Below, in pieces: positions 57,248-64,000 of a stretch of 64,000 nucleotides of DNA (position 1 is the stretch's first letter; each line of letters starts with the position of its first letter). Below the pieces are notes generated by a model, which was given only the letters and a program-made list of their open reading frames with translations, searched no databases and was not told the DNA's origin. A program made the translations under genes and the position numbers. Origin of the DNA: Bradyrhizobium sp. CCBAU 53421 (GTDB lineage: Bacteria; Pseudomonadota; Alphaproteobacteria; Rhizobiales; Xanthobacteraceae); assembly GCF_015291625.1 (NCBI RefSeq), contig NZ_CP030047.1, positions 62,001 to 126,000 of the forward strand. Direction: 5' to 3'.

Positions 57248-57673
57248 ATGTCTGTGAACGTGCTCTACAAGACCAGCGCCAAGGCAACCGGCGGCCGCGA
57301 CGGCCATGCGGCAACGCTCGACGGCGCGCTCGACGTCAAGCTCACCACCCCGAAGGAGCTCGGTGGCGGCGGTGGCGCGGGCAACAATCCGGAGCAGCTG
57401 TTCGCGGCCGGCTATGCCGCCTGCTTCATCGGCGCCATGAAGTTCGTGGCCTCCCAGGGCGGCCCCAAGGTTCCCGCCGACACCTCGGTGACCTCGACGG
57501 TCGGCATCGGCCCGCGCTCGGAAGGCGGCTTCGGCCTTGCCGTCGAGCTCGCCGTCTCGCTGCCCGGCCTGTCCCGCGCCGACGCCGAGGCGCTGGTCGA
57601 GAAGGCCCACCACGTGTGCCCCTATTCCAACGCCACCCGCGGCAATGTCGACGTCAAGCTGAGCGTCGTCTAA
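57248..57673 (+). CDS. ohr: Organic hydroperoxide reductase Ohr
   Basis: Thiol peroxidase that reduces organic hydroperoxides to alcohols. 141 aa. The two redox Cys lie in [16 protein letters not shown] and [39 protein letters not shown] is the family signature. GGGAG precedes ATG 57248. Repressed by the divergent ohrR in the standard arrangement. Confidence 0.96.
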   Translation: MSVNVLYKTSAKATGGRDGHAATLDGALDVKLTTPKELGGGGGAGNNPEQLFAAGYAACFIGAMKFVASQGGPKVPADTSVTSTVGIGPRSEGGFGLAVELAVSLPGLSRADAEALVEKAHHVCPYSNATRGNVDVKLSVV

Positions 57674-57690
57674 TTCACTAACTACCAATG

Positions 57691-57715
57691 GTCCGCCACG
57701 TCCCGCGTGGCGGAC
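57691..57715 (+). terminator. Hairpin after ohr
   Basis: GTCCGCCACG-TCCCG-CGTGGCGGAC, a perfect 10-bp stem 18 bases after the ohr stop. The following bases (TATTGCG) are only weakly T-rich. Confidence 0.6.
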
Positions 57716-57895
57716 TATTGCGTTTCAGCGGATCATTGCATTGCAGATGCCAGTTCGCTCTTTTCAGTTCGCTTGGCGAACGCACGCGCCGCCTGCTGCA
57801 TGGGCCTGCGCCGACGGAAGCATTGCTGCCTCGCCTGAAGACCGTTAGCTCTGGGATCGCATTTTTCTGATCCCAACTGAGCGAAGGTTGCTTCC

Positions 57896-59101
57896 ATGAA
57901 TACCCCAGCGGCTACGGGCGCGATGACCGGACTGCGCGTGATCGATCTGACGCGCGTGCTCGGCGGCCCGTATTGCACCCAGATCCTTGCCGACCACGGC
58001 GCCGACGTGGTCAAGGTCGAGCCGCCCGCCGGCGACGAGGTGCGCGACTGGGGTCCTCCCTTCCACGAGGAAGACGCGGCCTATTTCGTCGGCATCAACC
58101 GCAACAAGCGCTCGATCGGCCTCGACCTCGCCTCCGAGGGCGGCCGCGCGGTGCTGATGAAGATGCTCGAGACCGCCGACGTGCTGATCGAGAACTTCAA
58201 GCCGGGCACGCTCGACAAATGGGGCATCGGCAACGACGTGCTGCGCGCGAAGTTTCCGCGGCTCGTGCATTGCCGGATATCGGGCTTCGGTGCGGACGGC
58301 CCGCGCGGCGGCAATCCCGGCTATGACGCGATCATCCAGGCGATGACCGGCATGATCGCGGCGACCGGCTCGCCGGAGAGCGGCCCGATGCGGATCGGCG
58401 TGCCGCTGGTCGACATCACCACCGGCCTCTATGCGGCGATCGGCATCCTGATGGCGCTGTCGGAGCGGCAGCGCTCCGGGCTCGGCCAGTTCATCGAGAC
58501 CACGCTGTACGAGACCGGGCTTGCGATCATGCATCCGCACACCGCGAACTATTTCATGCATGGCAAGCCGCCATCGCTCACCGGCAACGAGCATCCGAAC
58601 CTCGTGCCTTACGCGATCTTCCCGACCAAGACCGACAACATCTTCATCGGCGTCGGCAATGACGGCACCTTCCGCAAGCTCGCCAAGGAGATCGGCAAGC
58701 CGGAGCTCGGCACCGATCCGCGCTTTGCCCGCAACAAGGACCGCATCGCCAACCGCGATGCGCTGCGCGTCGAACTCGCCGCGGTGTTCAACCAGCACGA
58801 GGCCGAGCCGCTGTGCAACCGGCTGCTCGCCGCCGGCCTGCCGGCCGGCCCGGTGCAGAAGATCGACCAGGCGCTGACCAACCCGCACACGATCCATCGC
58901 GGCGACGTCATCGAGAAGGATTGGTACAAGGGCGTCGCCTCCCCGATCCGCCTCGAACGCACCAAGCCGAGCCTGCGCCGCACGCCGCCGAAGTTCAGCC
59001 AGCACGCTGCGGAAGTACTCGGCGAGTTCGGCTACTCCAAGGATGAGATCAAGGGCCTGGTCGACAAGGGCGTGGTCTGCGGTCCCCAGCGCAAGCGCTG
59101 A
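57896..59101 (+). CDS. CoA-transferase, class III (CaiB/BaiF family)
   Basis: A 401-aa enzyme that moves CoA between carboxylic acids. GLRVIDLTRVLGGPYCTQILADHGADVVKVEPP is the family start, NRNKRSIGLDLASEGGRA and IENFKPGTLDKWG follow, and the catalytic Asp lies in IGVPLVDITTGLYAAIGILMAL. The substrate acid is unknown. It stands alone upstream of the ugp operon and is followed by a strong hairpin, so it is probably not part of that operon. Confidence 0.92.
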   Translation: MNTPAATGAMTGLRVIDLTRVLGGPYCTQILADHGADVVKVEPPAGDEVRDWGPPFHEEDAAYFVGINRNKRSIGLDLASEGGRAVLMKMLETADVLIENFKPGTLDKWGIGNDVLRAKFPRLVHCRISGFGADGPRGGNPGYDAIIQAMTGMIAATGSPESGPMRIGVPLVDITTGLYAAIGILMALSERQRSGLGQFIETTLYETGLAIMHPHTANYFMHGKPPSLTGNEHPNLVPYAIFPTKTDNIFIGVGNDGTFRKLAKEIGKPELGTDPRFARNKDRIANRDALRVELAAVFNQHEAEPLCNRLLAAGLPAGPVQKIDQALTNPHTIHRGDVIEKDWYKGVASPIRLERTKPSLRRTPPKFSQHAAEVLGEFGYSKDEIKGLVDKGVVCGPQRKR

Positions 59102-59118
59102 CGTATCATGAAGAGCCA

Positions 59119-59145
59119 GGCGCCGGCTCGTATCGAACCGGCGCC
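59119..59145 (+). terminator. Hairpin after the CoA-transferase gene
   Basis: GGCGCCGG (59119-59126) pairs with CCGGCGCC (59138-59145), with an inner TCG-TAT-CGA stem. It is 17 bases after the stop; no T-run, so a tentative terminator. Confidence 0.5.
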
Positions 59146-59344
59146 AACGCATCGCCCCTGCGGTGCAACGTCGCGTCCGGCATTGCACCGCACGCACGCG
59201 ACCGCGATGTCAGTCTTTTTTACCGCTTCCCTTCGCCTCGGCTTCCCCCCTACCATGGCTTTCGTTTATACGGTCATTTGAACGTCATCCGGCGCTGATA
59301 ACGCGCGCAACGAAAGATGGTGTTCCAACCGGGAGGGGCTTTTG

Positions 59345-60661
59345 ATGATTTTTCGACGATTAGGCGCTGCCGCGGTAGCTGCTGCCACGCTTGCATTCGC
59401 GTCGCCTGCGTTTGCGGTGACGGAGATTCAGTGGTGGCACGCGATGACCGGTGCCAACAATGACGTCATCGTCAAGCTGGCCAACGACTTCAACGCCTCG
59501 CAGTCCGACTACAAGGTGATCCCGACCTACAAGGGCGGCTACGCCGACACCATGAATGCCGGCATCGCCGCATTCCGCGCCGGCAACGCGCCGGCCATCA
59601 TGCAGGTGTTCGAGGTCGGCACCGCAACGATGATGGCCGCCACCGGCGCCGTCAAACCGGTCTACAAGCTGATGGCCGACGCCGGCGAGAAGTTCGATCC
59701 GAGCGTCTATCTGCCCGCGATCACCGGCTACTACTCGACCTCGAAGGGCGAGATGCTGTCGTTCCCCTTCAACTCGTCGTCGACCGTGATGTGGGTCAAT
59801 CTCGACGCGCTGAAGAAAGCCAACATCGCGGAGATCCCGAAGACCTGGCCGCAAGTGTTCGAGGACGCCAAGAAGCTGAAGGCGGCTGGCTACACCACCT
59901 GCGGCTTCTCCGGCTCGTGGGTCACCTGGGTCAATCTCGAGCAGCTCTCGGCCTGGCACAACGTGCCGCTCGCCAGCAAGGCCAACGGCCTCGACGGCTT
60001 CGACACCGTGCTCGAATTCAACGGCCCGCTGCAGGTCAAGCATCTCGAGAACCTGGTCGAGCTGCAGAAGGACAAGACCTACGACTATGCCGGCCGCACC
60101 AACACCGGCGAAGGCCGCTTCACCTCGGGCGAGTGCCCGATCTACCTGACCTCGTCGGCCTTCTTCGGCAACGTCAAGGCGCAGGCCAAGTTCAACTTCA
60201 CCGCCGCGCCGATGCCCTATTATCCCGACGTCAAGGGCGCGCCGCAGAACTCGATCATCGGCGGCGCCTCGCTCTGGATCATGGGCGGCAAGTCGGCCGA
60301 GGAATACAAGGGCGTCGCCAAGTTCCTGACCTTCCTCTCGGACACCGAGCGCCAGGTCTGGATCCACAAGGCATCGGGCTATCTGCCGATCACCAAGGCC
60401 GCCTACGCCAAGGCCAAGGAAGAGGGCTTCTACAAGGATCAGCCTTATCTGGAGACCCCGCTGCTCGAGCTCACCAACAAGGAGCCGACCGAGAACTCCC
60501 GCGGTCTGCGCCTCGGCAACATGGTGCAGCTGCGCGACATGTGGTCGGAGGAGATCGAGCAGGCGCTGGCCGGCAAGAAGACCGCCAAGCAAGCGCTGGA
60601 CTCGGCCGTCGAGCGCGGCAACCAGATGCTGCGGCAGTTTGAAAAGACCGCCGTCCGCTGA
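59345..60661 (+). CDS. ugpB: Glycerol-3-phosphate ABC transporter substrate-binding protein
   Basis: Periplasmic binding protein of the UgpBAEC system. 438 aa with a Sec signal ([22 protein letters not shown]). The mature start VTEIQWWHAMTGANNDVIVKLANDFNASQ, YADTMNAGIAAFRAGNAPAIMQVFEVGTATMM and GGASLWIMGGKSAEEYKGVAKF are UgpB signatures. GGGAGGGG precedes ATG 59345. First gene of ugpBAEC; a hairpin separates it from ugpA. Confidence 0.95.
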   Translation: MIFRRLGAAAVAAATLAFASPAFAVTEIQWWHAMTGANNDVIVKLANDFNASQSDYKVIPTYKGGYADTMNAGIAAFRAGNAPAIMQVFEVGTATMMAATGAVKPVYKLMADAGEKFDPSVYLPAITGYYSTSKGEMLSFPFNSSSTVMWVNLDALKKANIAEIPKTWPQVFEDAKKLKAAGYTTCGFSGSWVTWVNLEQLSAWHNVPLASKANGLDGFDTVLEFNGPLQVKHLENLVELQKDKTYDYAGRTNTGEGRFTSGECPIYLTSSAFFGNVKAQAKFNFTAAPMPYYPDVKGAPQNSIIGGASLWIMGGKSAEEYKGVAKFLTFLSDTERQVWIHKASGYLPITKAAYAKAKEEGFYKDQPYLETPLLELTNKEPTENSRGLRLGNMVQLRDMWSEEIEQALAGKKTAKQALDSAVERGNQMLRQFEKTAVR

Positions 60662-60688
60662 CATGATGATGCCTTGAGGCCATCAACC

Positions 60689-60717
60689 GGCAGGCCGCAA
60701 GCGCGGCCTGCCATTTT
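60689..60717 (+). terminator. Intercistronic hairpin between ugpB and ugpA
   Basis: GGCAGGCCGC-AAGC-GCGGCCTGCC followed by ATTTTG, 28 bases after ugpB and 10 before ugpA. It looks like a partial terminator or 3' stabiliser that raises binding-protein mRNA over the membrane genes. Confidence 0.7.
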
Positions 60718-60726
60718 GCCGAGATC

Positions 60727-61608
60727 ATGCAAAAGCAAGCGATTTTCCAATCAAAGCTGTTGCCTTATGCGCTGGTTGCCCCGCAACTCGCGATCGTCCT
60801 GATCTTTTTCTACTGGCCGGCCGCGCAGGCGGTGATCCAGTCCTTCCTGTTGCAGGACGCCTTCGGCCTTTCGACCAGCTTCGTGTGGTTCGAGAACTAT
60901 CTCGAGCTGTTCAAGGAGCCGGCCTATTTCGCGGCCATCGTGCGCACCTTCGCGTTCTCGTTCGCGATCGCGGTGTCCTCGCTGTCGTTCGCGCTGCTGC
61001 TCGCCGTCATGGCCGACAGGCCGCTGCGCGGCTCGACTCTCTACCGCACGCTGCTGATTTGGCCCTATGCCGTCGCCCCGCCGGTGGTCGGCGTACTCTG
61101 GGTGTTCATGCTGCACCCCTCGCTCGGCGTGCTGTCGCGCTATCTGCGCGCCATGGGCGTTGACTGGAATCCGCTGCTCGACGGCGACCAGGCGGCGGCC
61201 CTGATCATCCTCGCCGCGGCCTGGAAGCAGATCTCCTACAATTTCTTGTTCTTCCTCGCCGGGCTGCAGAGCATCCCGAAGAGCGTGATCGAGGCCGCCG
61301 CGATCGACGGCGCCCGTCCGATGCGGCGGTTCTGGACCGTGATCTTCCCGCTGCTGTCGCCCACCATCTTCTTCCTGCTGGTCATCAACATCGTCTACGC
61401 CTTCTTCGACACCTTCGGCATCATCGACACGATGACCCGCGGCGGCCCCGGCAAGGCGACCGAAACGCTGGTCTACAAGGTCTACACGGACGGCCTGCTG
61501 GGCGGAAATCTCGGCTCGTCGGCGGCGCAATCGGTCATCCTGATGGTCATCGTCGTCGTGCTGACGGGGATCCAGTTCCGCTTCGTCGAACGCAAGGTGA
61601 CCTACTGA
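60727..61608 (+). CDS. ugpA: Glycerol-3-phosphate ABC transporter permease UgpA
   Basis: Inner-membrane permease, 293 aa, about six helices. The EAA-type cytoplasmic loop that docks on the ATPase reads [56 protein letters not shown] is the N-terminal helix typical of UgpA. Its stop overlaps the ugpE start (TGATG), so the two are translated together. Confidence 0.95.
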   Translation: MQKQAIFQSKLLPYALVAPQLAIVLIFFYWPAAQAVIQSFLLQDAFGLSTSFVWFENYLELFKEPAYFAAIVRTFAFSFAIAVSSLSFALLLAVMADRPLRGSTLYRTLLIWPYAVAPPVVGVLWVFMLHPSLGVLSRYLRAMGVDWNPLLDGDQAAALIILAAAWKQISYNFLFFLAGLQSIPKSVIEAAAIDGARPMRRFWTVIFPLLSPTIFFLLVINIVYAFFDTFGIIDTMTRGGPGKATETLVYKVYTDGLLGGNLGSSAAQSVILMVIVVVLTGIQFRFVERKVTY

Positions 61609-62456
61609 TGGTCGAGGAGGAGGGCTTCCAGCGCTATCTGGCTCATATCATCCTGTGGATCGGGATCGCGATCGTCGCCTTCCCGGTTTATCTCGCGATC
61701 GTCGCCTCGACCCAGGACAACGCCGTGATCGCCAACGGCCAGATGTCGCTGTTGCCCGGCGGCCATTTCCTCGAGACCTACTACCAGACGCTGTTCGTCG
61801 GCACGAGCGGCTCGACCCGCGAGCCGGTGCTCAACATGATGCTGAACTCGCTGGTCATGGCGCTGCTGATCGCAGTCGGCAAGATCGCGATCTCGATCAT
61901 CTCGGCCTATGCGATCGTCTATTTCCGGTTTCCGTTCCGGATGGCGATCTTCTGGATCATCTTCATCACCCTGATGCTGCCGGTCGAGGTGCGCATCTAT
62001 CCGACCTACAAGATCGTCGCCGACCTGCATCTGCTCGACAGCTATGCCGGCCTGTCGCTGCCGCTGATCGCCTCGGCCACCGCGACGCTGCTGTTCCGCC
62101 AGTTCTTCATGACCGTGCCGGATGAATTGCTGGAGGCCTCGCGCATCGACGGCGCGGGCCCGTTCCGCTTCTTCTGGGATACGCTGTTGCCGCTGTCGCG
62201 CACCAACATGGCCGCGCTGTTCGTGATTTTGTTCATCCTCGGCTGGAATCAGTATCTCTGGCCGCTGCTGATCACCACGCGCGACGACATGCAGACCATC
62301 CAGGTCGGCATCCGCAAGATGATCACCACGACCGACGCGCTGACCGAATGGCCTGTCGTGATGGCGACCGCGCTGCTCGCGATGCTGCCGCCGGTGTTCG
62401 TCGTCGTCGTGATGCAGAAACTGTTCGTGCGCGGATTGGTGGAGACGGAAAAGTAA
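61608..62456 (+). CDS. ugpE: Glycerol-3-phosphate ABC transporter permease UgpE
   Basis: Second permease, 282 aa, about six helices. The docking loop is [53 protein letters not shown] near the C-terminus is characteristic of UgpE. Overlaps ugpA at the start and ugpC at the stop (TAATG). Confidence 0.95.
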   Translation: MVEEEGFQRYLAHIILWIGIAIVAFPVYLAIVASTQDNAVIANGQMSLLPGGHFLETYYQTLFVGTSGSTREPVLNMMLNSLVMALLIAVGKIAISIISAYAIVYFRFPFRMAIFWIIFITLMLPVEVRIYPTYKIVADLHLLDSYAGLSLPLIASATATLLFRQFFMTVPDELLEASRIDGAGPFRFFWDTLLPLSRTNMAALFVILFILGWNQYLWPLLITTRDDMQTIQVGIRKMITTTDALTEWPVVMATALLAMLPPVFVVVVMQKLFVRGLVETEK

Positions 62457-63538
62457 TGGCTAACGTCACGCTGCGCAGCGTCCGCAAGACCTATCCCGGC
62501 GGCTTCGAGGCCATCAAGGGCGTCGATGTCGACGTCGGCGACGGCCAGTTCTGCGTGCTGGTCGGCCCAAGCGGCTGCGGCAAGTCCACGCTGCTGCGCA
62601 TGGTCGCGGGGCTCGAGACCATCACCGGCGGCGAGATCGACATCGGCGGCCGCGTCGTCAACCAGGTCGAGCCCGCCGATCGCGACATCGCGATGGTGTT
62701 CCAGAACTACGCGCTCTACCCGCATATGAGCGTCTACAACAACATGGCCTACGGCCTGCGCAACCGCGGCATGGCCGAAGCGGAGATCAAGACCCGCGTC
62801 GAGGAAGCCGCGCGCGTGCTCGAGCTGTCGCCGATGCTGGAGCGCAAGCCGCGCCAGCTCTCCGGCGGCCAGCGCCAGCGCGTCGCGATGGGCCGCGCCA
62901 TCGTCCGCCAGCCGAAAGTGTTCCTGTTCGACGAGCCGCTGTCGAACCTCGACGCCAAGCTGCGTATCGCGATGCGGGTCGAGATCCGCAAGCTGCAGCG
63001 CCGGCTCAACACCACCTCGATCTACGTCACCCACGACCAGCTCGAGGCGATGACGCTGGCCGACATCCTCGTGGTCATGAACGGCGGCCAGGTCGAGCAG
63101 ATCGGCAATCCGCTGGATATCTACCAGAAGCCGGCGACCACCTTCGTCGCCTCCTTCATCGGCGCGCCGCCGATGAATTTGATGCCGCTGCGTTCGGACG
63201 AGCTGGCGTCCCAGATCGCGGCCGCAGATGGCGCCGGCATCGTCGGCATCCGGCCGGAGGACTTCGTGATCACCGGAGAGACCGCGTCCGGCGGCGTCGC
63301 GCTCGGCCTGACGGTCGAGGCGATCGAGCATGTCGGCGCCGAGACCTTCGTCTATGGCAGCCGCCAGCGCGAGGAGCAGGGCGTTGCCGCCAATCCGGGC
63401 GAGTTGCCGCCGGGCGAGGTGATCGTCCGGGTTCCCGGCGCCACTGGACCTGCCATCGGCGAGCGGATCCGGGCGGTCGCGCCGCGCGACAAACTGCATC
63501 TTTTTACCGCCGACGGCCGCAAGCGCGTCGGCCCGTAA
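62456..63538 (+). CDS. ugpC: Glycerol-3-phosphate ABC transporter ATP-binding protein
   Basis: ATPase of the transporter, 360 aa. Walker [20 protein letters not shown]-loop [22 protein letters not shown], signature [15 protein letters not shown], Walker [17 protein letters not shown] and switch His VTHDQLEAM are all intact, followed by a TOBE-type C-terminal domain ([10 protein letters not shown]). ATG 62456 overlaps the ugpE stop; the open frame upstream is a shadow. Confidence 0.95.
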   Translation: MANVTLRSVRKTYPGGFEAIKGVDVDVGDGQFCVLVGPSGCGKSTLLRMVAGLETITGGEIDIGGRVVNQVEPADRDIAMVFQNYALYPHMSVYNNMAYGLRNRGMAEAEIKTRVEEAARVLELSPMLERKPRQLSGGQRQRVAMGRAIVRQPKVFLFDEPLSNLDAKLRIAMRVEIRKLQRRLNTTSIYVTHDQLEAMTLADILVVMNGGQVEQIGNPLDIYQKPATTFVASFIGAPPMNLMPLRSDELASQIAAADGAGIVGIRPEDFVITGETASGGVALGLTVEAIEHVGAETFVYGSRQREEQGVAANPGELPPGEVIVRVPGATGPAIGERIRAVAPRDKLHLFTADGRKRVGP

Positions 63539-63594
63539 CCGATCGGGAAGAATTTACCCTCATGTTGCGGGCGTTTAGGCTGGTTTCGGGGCTG

Positions 63595-63623
63595 CTTGAA
63601 CGCTATCCAGATCGCCCCCATAT
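63595..63623 (+). promoter_or_regulatory. Sigma-32 (RpoH) type promoter of hsp20
   Basis: CTTGAA (63595-63600) and CCCCATAT (63616-63623) are spaced by 15 bases, a close match to the heat-shock consensus CTTGAA-N(11-16)-CCCCATNT. Transcription would start near 63630. Confidence 0.75.
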
Positions 63624-63629
63624 CCCTCA

Positions 63630-63712
63630 CTGACCGGCGGGCCAGACGGCCCGCCGGTTGCATGGGGTGCCGCAAGGGCCCCTCAAAGTCGCTTCGAGAG
63701 GACTTTGTAATG
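63630..63712 (+). promoter_or_regulatory. ROSE-like RNA thermometer in the hsp20 leader
   Basis: The ~80-base leader can fold into three hairpins: 63633-63658 (ACCGGCGGGCC/GGCCCGCCGGT, perfect 11 bp), 63664-63682 (GGGG...CCCC) and 63684-63707. In the last, CAAAGTC-G-CTT pairs with GAGGACTTTG, hiding the ribosome site GAGAGGA and leaving one G unpaired in UCGCU. This is the UYGCU-with-bulged-G arrangement of ROSE elements known from Bradyrhizobium heat-shock genes. Confidence 0.75.
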
Positions 63713-64000
63713 TCTCGTGTTCCATCGTTGTCCAGTCCGTTCCTTCTGGGATTCGACGAGATCGAGCGTGCGCTCGACCGCGTCGTGAAGGGCGCTGACG
63801 GCTATCCTCCGTACAACATCGAACGGTGCGACCGTACCAACGGGCAGCCCGAGCGGCTCCGCATCACGTTGGCGGTGGCGGGCTTCACCCGCGACCAACT
63901 CGATGTAACTATTGAGGAAAATCAGCTCGTCATCCGCGGCCGCCAGCAGGACGACAAGGCTCGGCAGTATATCCATCGCGGCATCGCCGCGCGCCACTTC
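63710..64000 (+). CDS. Small heat-shock protein Hsp20/IbpA family (partial)
   Basis: The first 97 codons are in the window. MSRVPSLSSPFLLGFDEIER, GYPPYNIERC, RITLAVAGFTRDQLDVTIEENQLVIRGRQQDD and YIHRGIAARHF are hallmarks of class A rhizobial small heat-shock proteins (IbpA/HspA type), ATP-independent holdases that form large oligomers and trap unfolding proteins. GAGAGGA precedes ATG 63710 and is sequestered in the leader hairpin. The C-terminal IXI tail lies outside the window. Confidence 0.95.
   Translation, partial: MSRVPSLSSPFLLGFDEIERALDRVVKGADGYPPYNIERCDRTNGQPERLRITLAVAGFTRDQLDVTIEENQLVIRGRQQDDKARQYIHRGIAARHF

Overview
The window is about 64 kb of high-GC chromosomal DNA from an alphaproteobacterium of the Bradyrhizobium type. 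The main pointers are an Irr regulator whose heme-regulatory GCPWHD motif has its cysteine at residue 29, a ROSE-like RNA thermometer in front of a small heat-shock gene, a DivL-type tyrosine kinase-like protein, and dispersed palindromic repeats of the kind common in Bradyrhizobium. Almost everything is ordinary core genome; no phage, transposase, CRISPR array or genomic island was seen.

Layout: 1-4816 is the end of infB followed by rbfA-truB-rpsO-pnp (translation factors, pseudouridine synthase, S15, PNPase). 5009-6942 holds a Tat-exported superoxide dismutase, an acetyltransferase and a GST. 6991-10036 (minus) is a fabA-fabB-fabV fatty-acid operon, divergent from irr. 10973-20290 is a mixed set: SH3 protein, D-2-hydroxyacid dehydrogenase, a LysR/aldo-keto reductase divergent pair, a MoeB/ThiF-like enzyme, a peptidoglycan-binding pseudo-protease, gamma-glutamyltransferase and a GNAT. 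20292-25569 is mutM | ubiE-ubiB-coaBC-dut, in which coaBC carries an extra N-terminal ribbon-helix-helix domain. 25896-31245 is divL, a tsaE-amgK fusion, a PilZ gene and murU. 31317-34265 is a DUF2891/transporter pair divergent from a LysR gene. 34346-41398 is addB-addA and trxA. 41652-42933 has DUF2231 and metallophosphatase genes.

43048-50436 (minus) reads sppA, ihfB, lapA, trpF, trpB, trpA, accD, folC. 50745-55167 (minus) reads aroA-cmk and rpsA, with an unlisted 57-aa exported protein gene on the plus strand between cmk and rpsA. 55305-57673 contains a TIGR02300 acidic protein, tRNA-Ala(GGC), a GIY-YIG protein, a small zinc-ribbon protein, and ohrR divergent from ohr. 57896-63538 is a class III CoA-transferase gene and a complete ugpBAEC glycerol-3-phosphate ABC transporter operon. 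The window ends inside an hsp20 gene with a sigma-32-like promoter and a ROSE-like leader.

The most unusual observation is the CoaBC enzyme fused at its N-terminus to a FitA/VapB-type ribbon-helix-helix DNA-binding domain, with a perfect 10-bp inverted repeat in the short ubiB-coaBC gap. This suggests that a coenzyme A biosynthetic enzyme may bind and repress its own promoter. Other points are three genes whose stop codon is supplied by the TAGAGC edge of a dispersed repeat, a trpF whose C-terminus reads into a repeat, a pseudo-protease, an aldo-keto reductase lacking the catalytic histidine, and dual (promoter plus RNA thermometer) heat control of hsp20.
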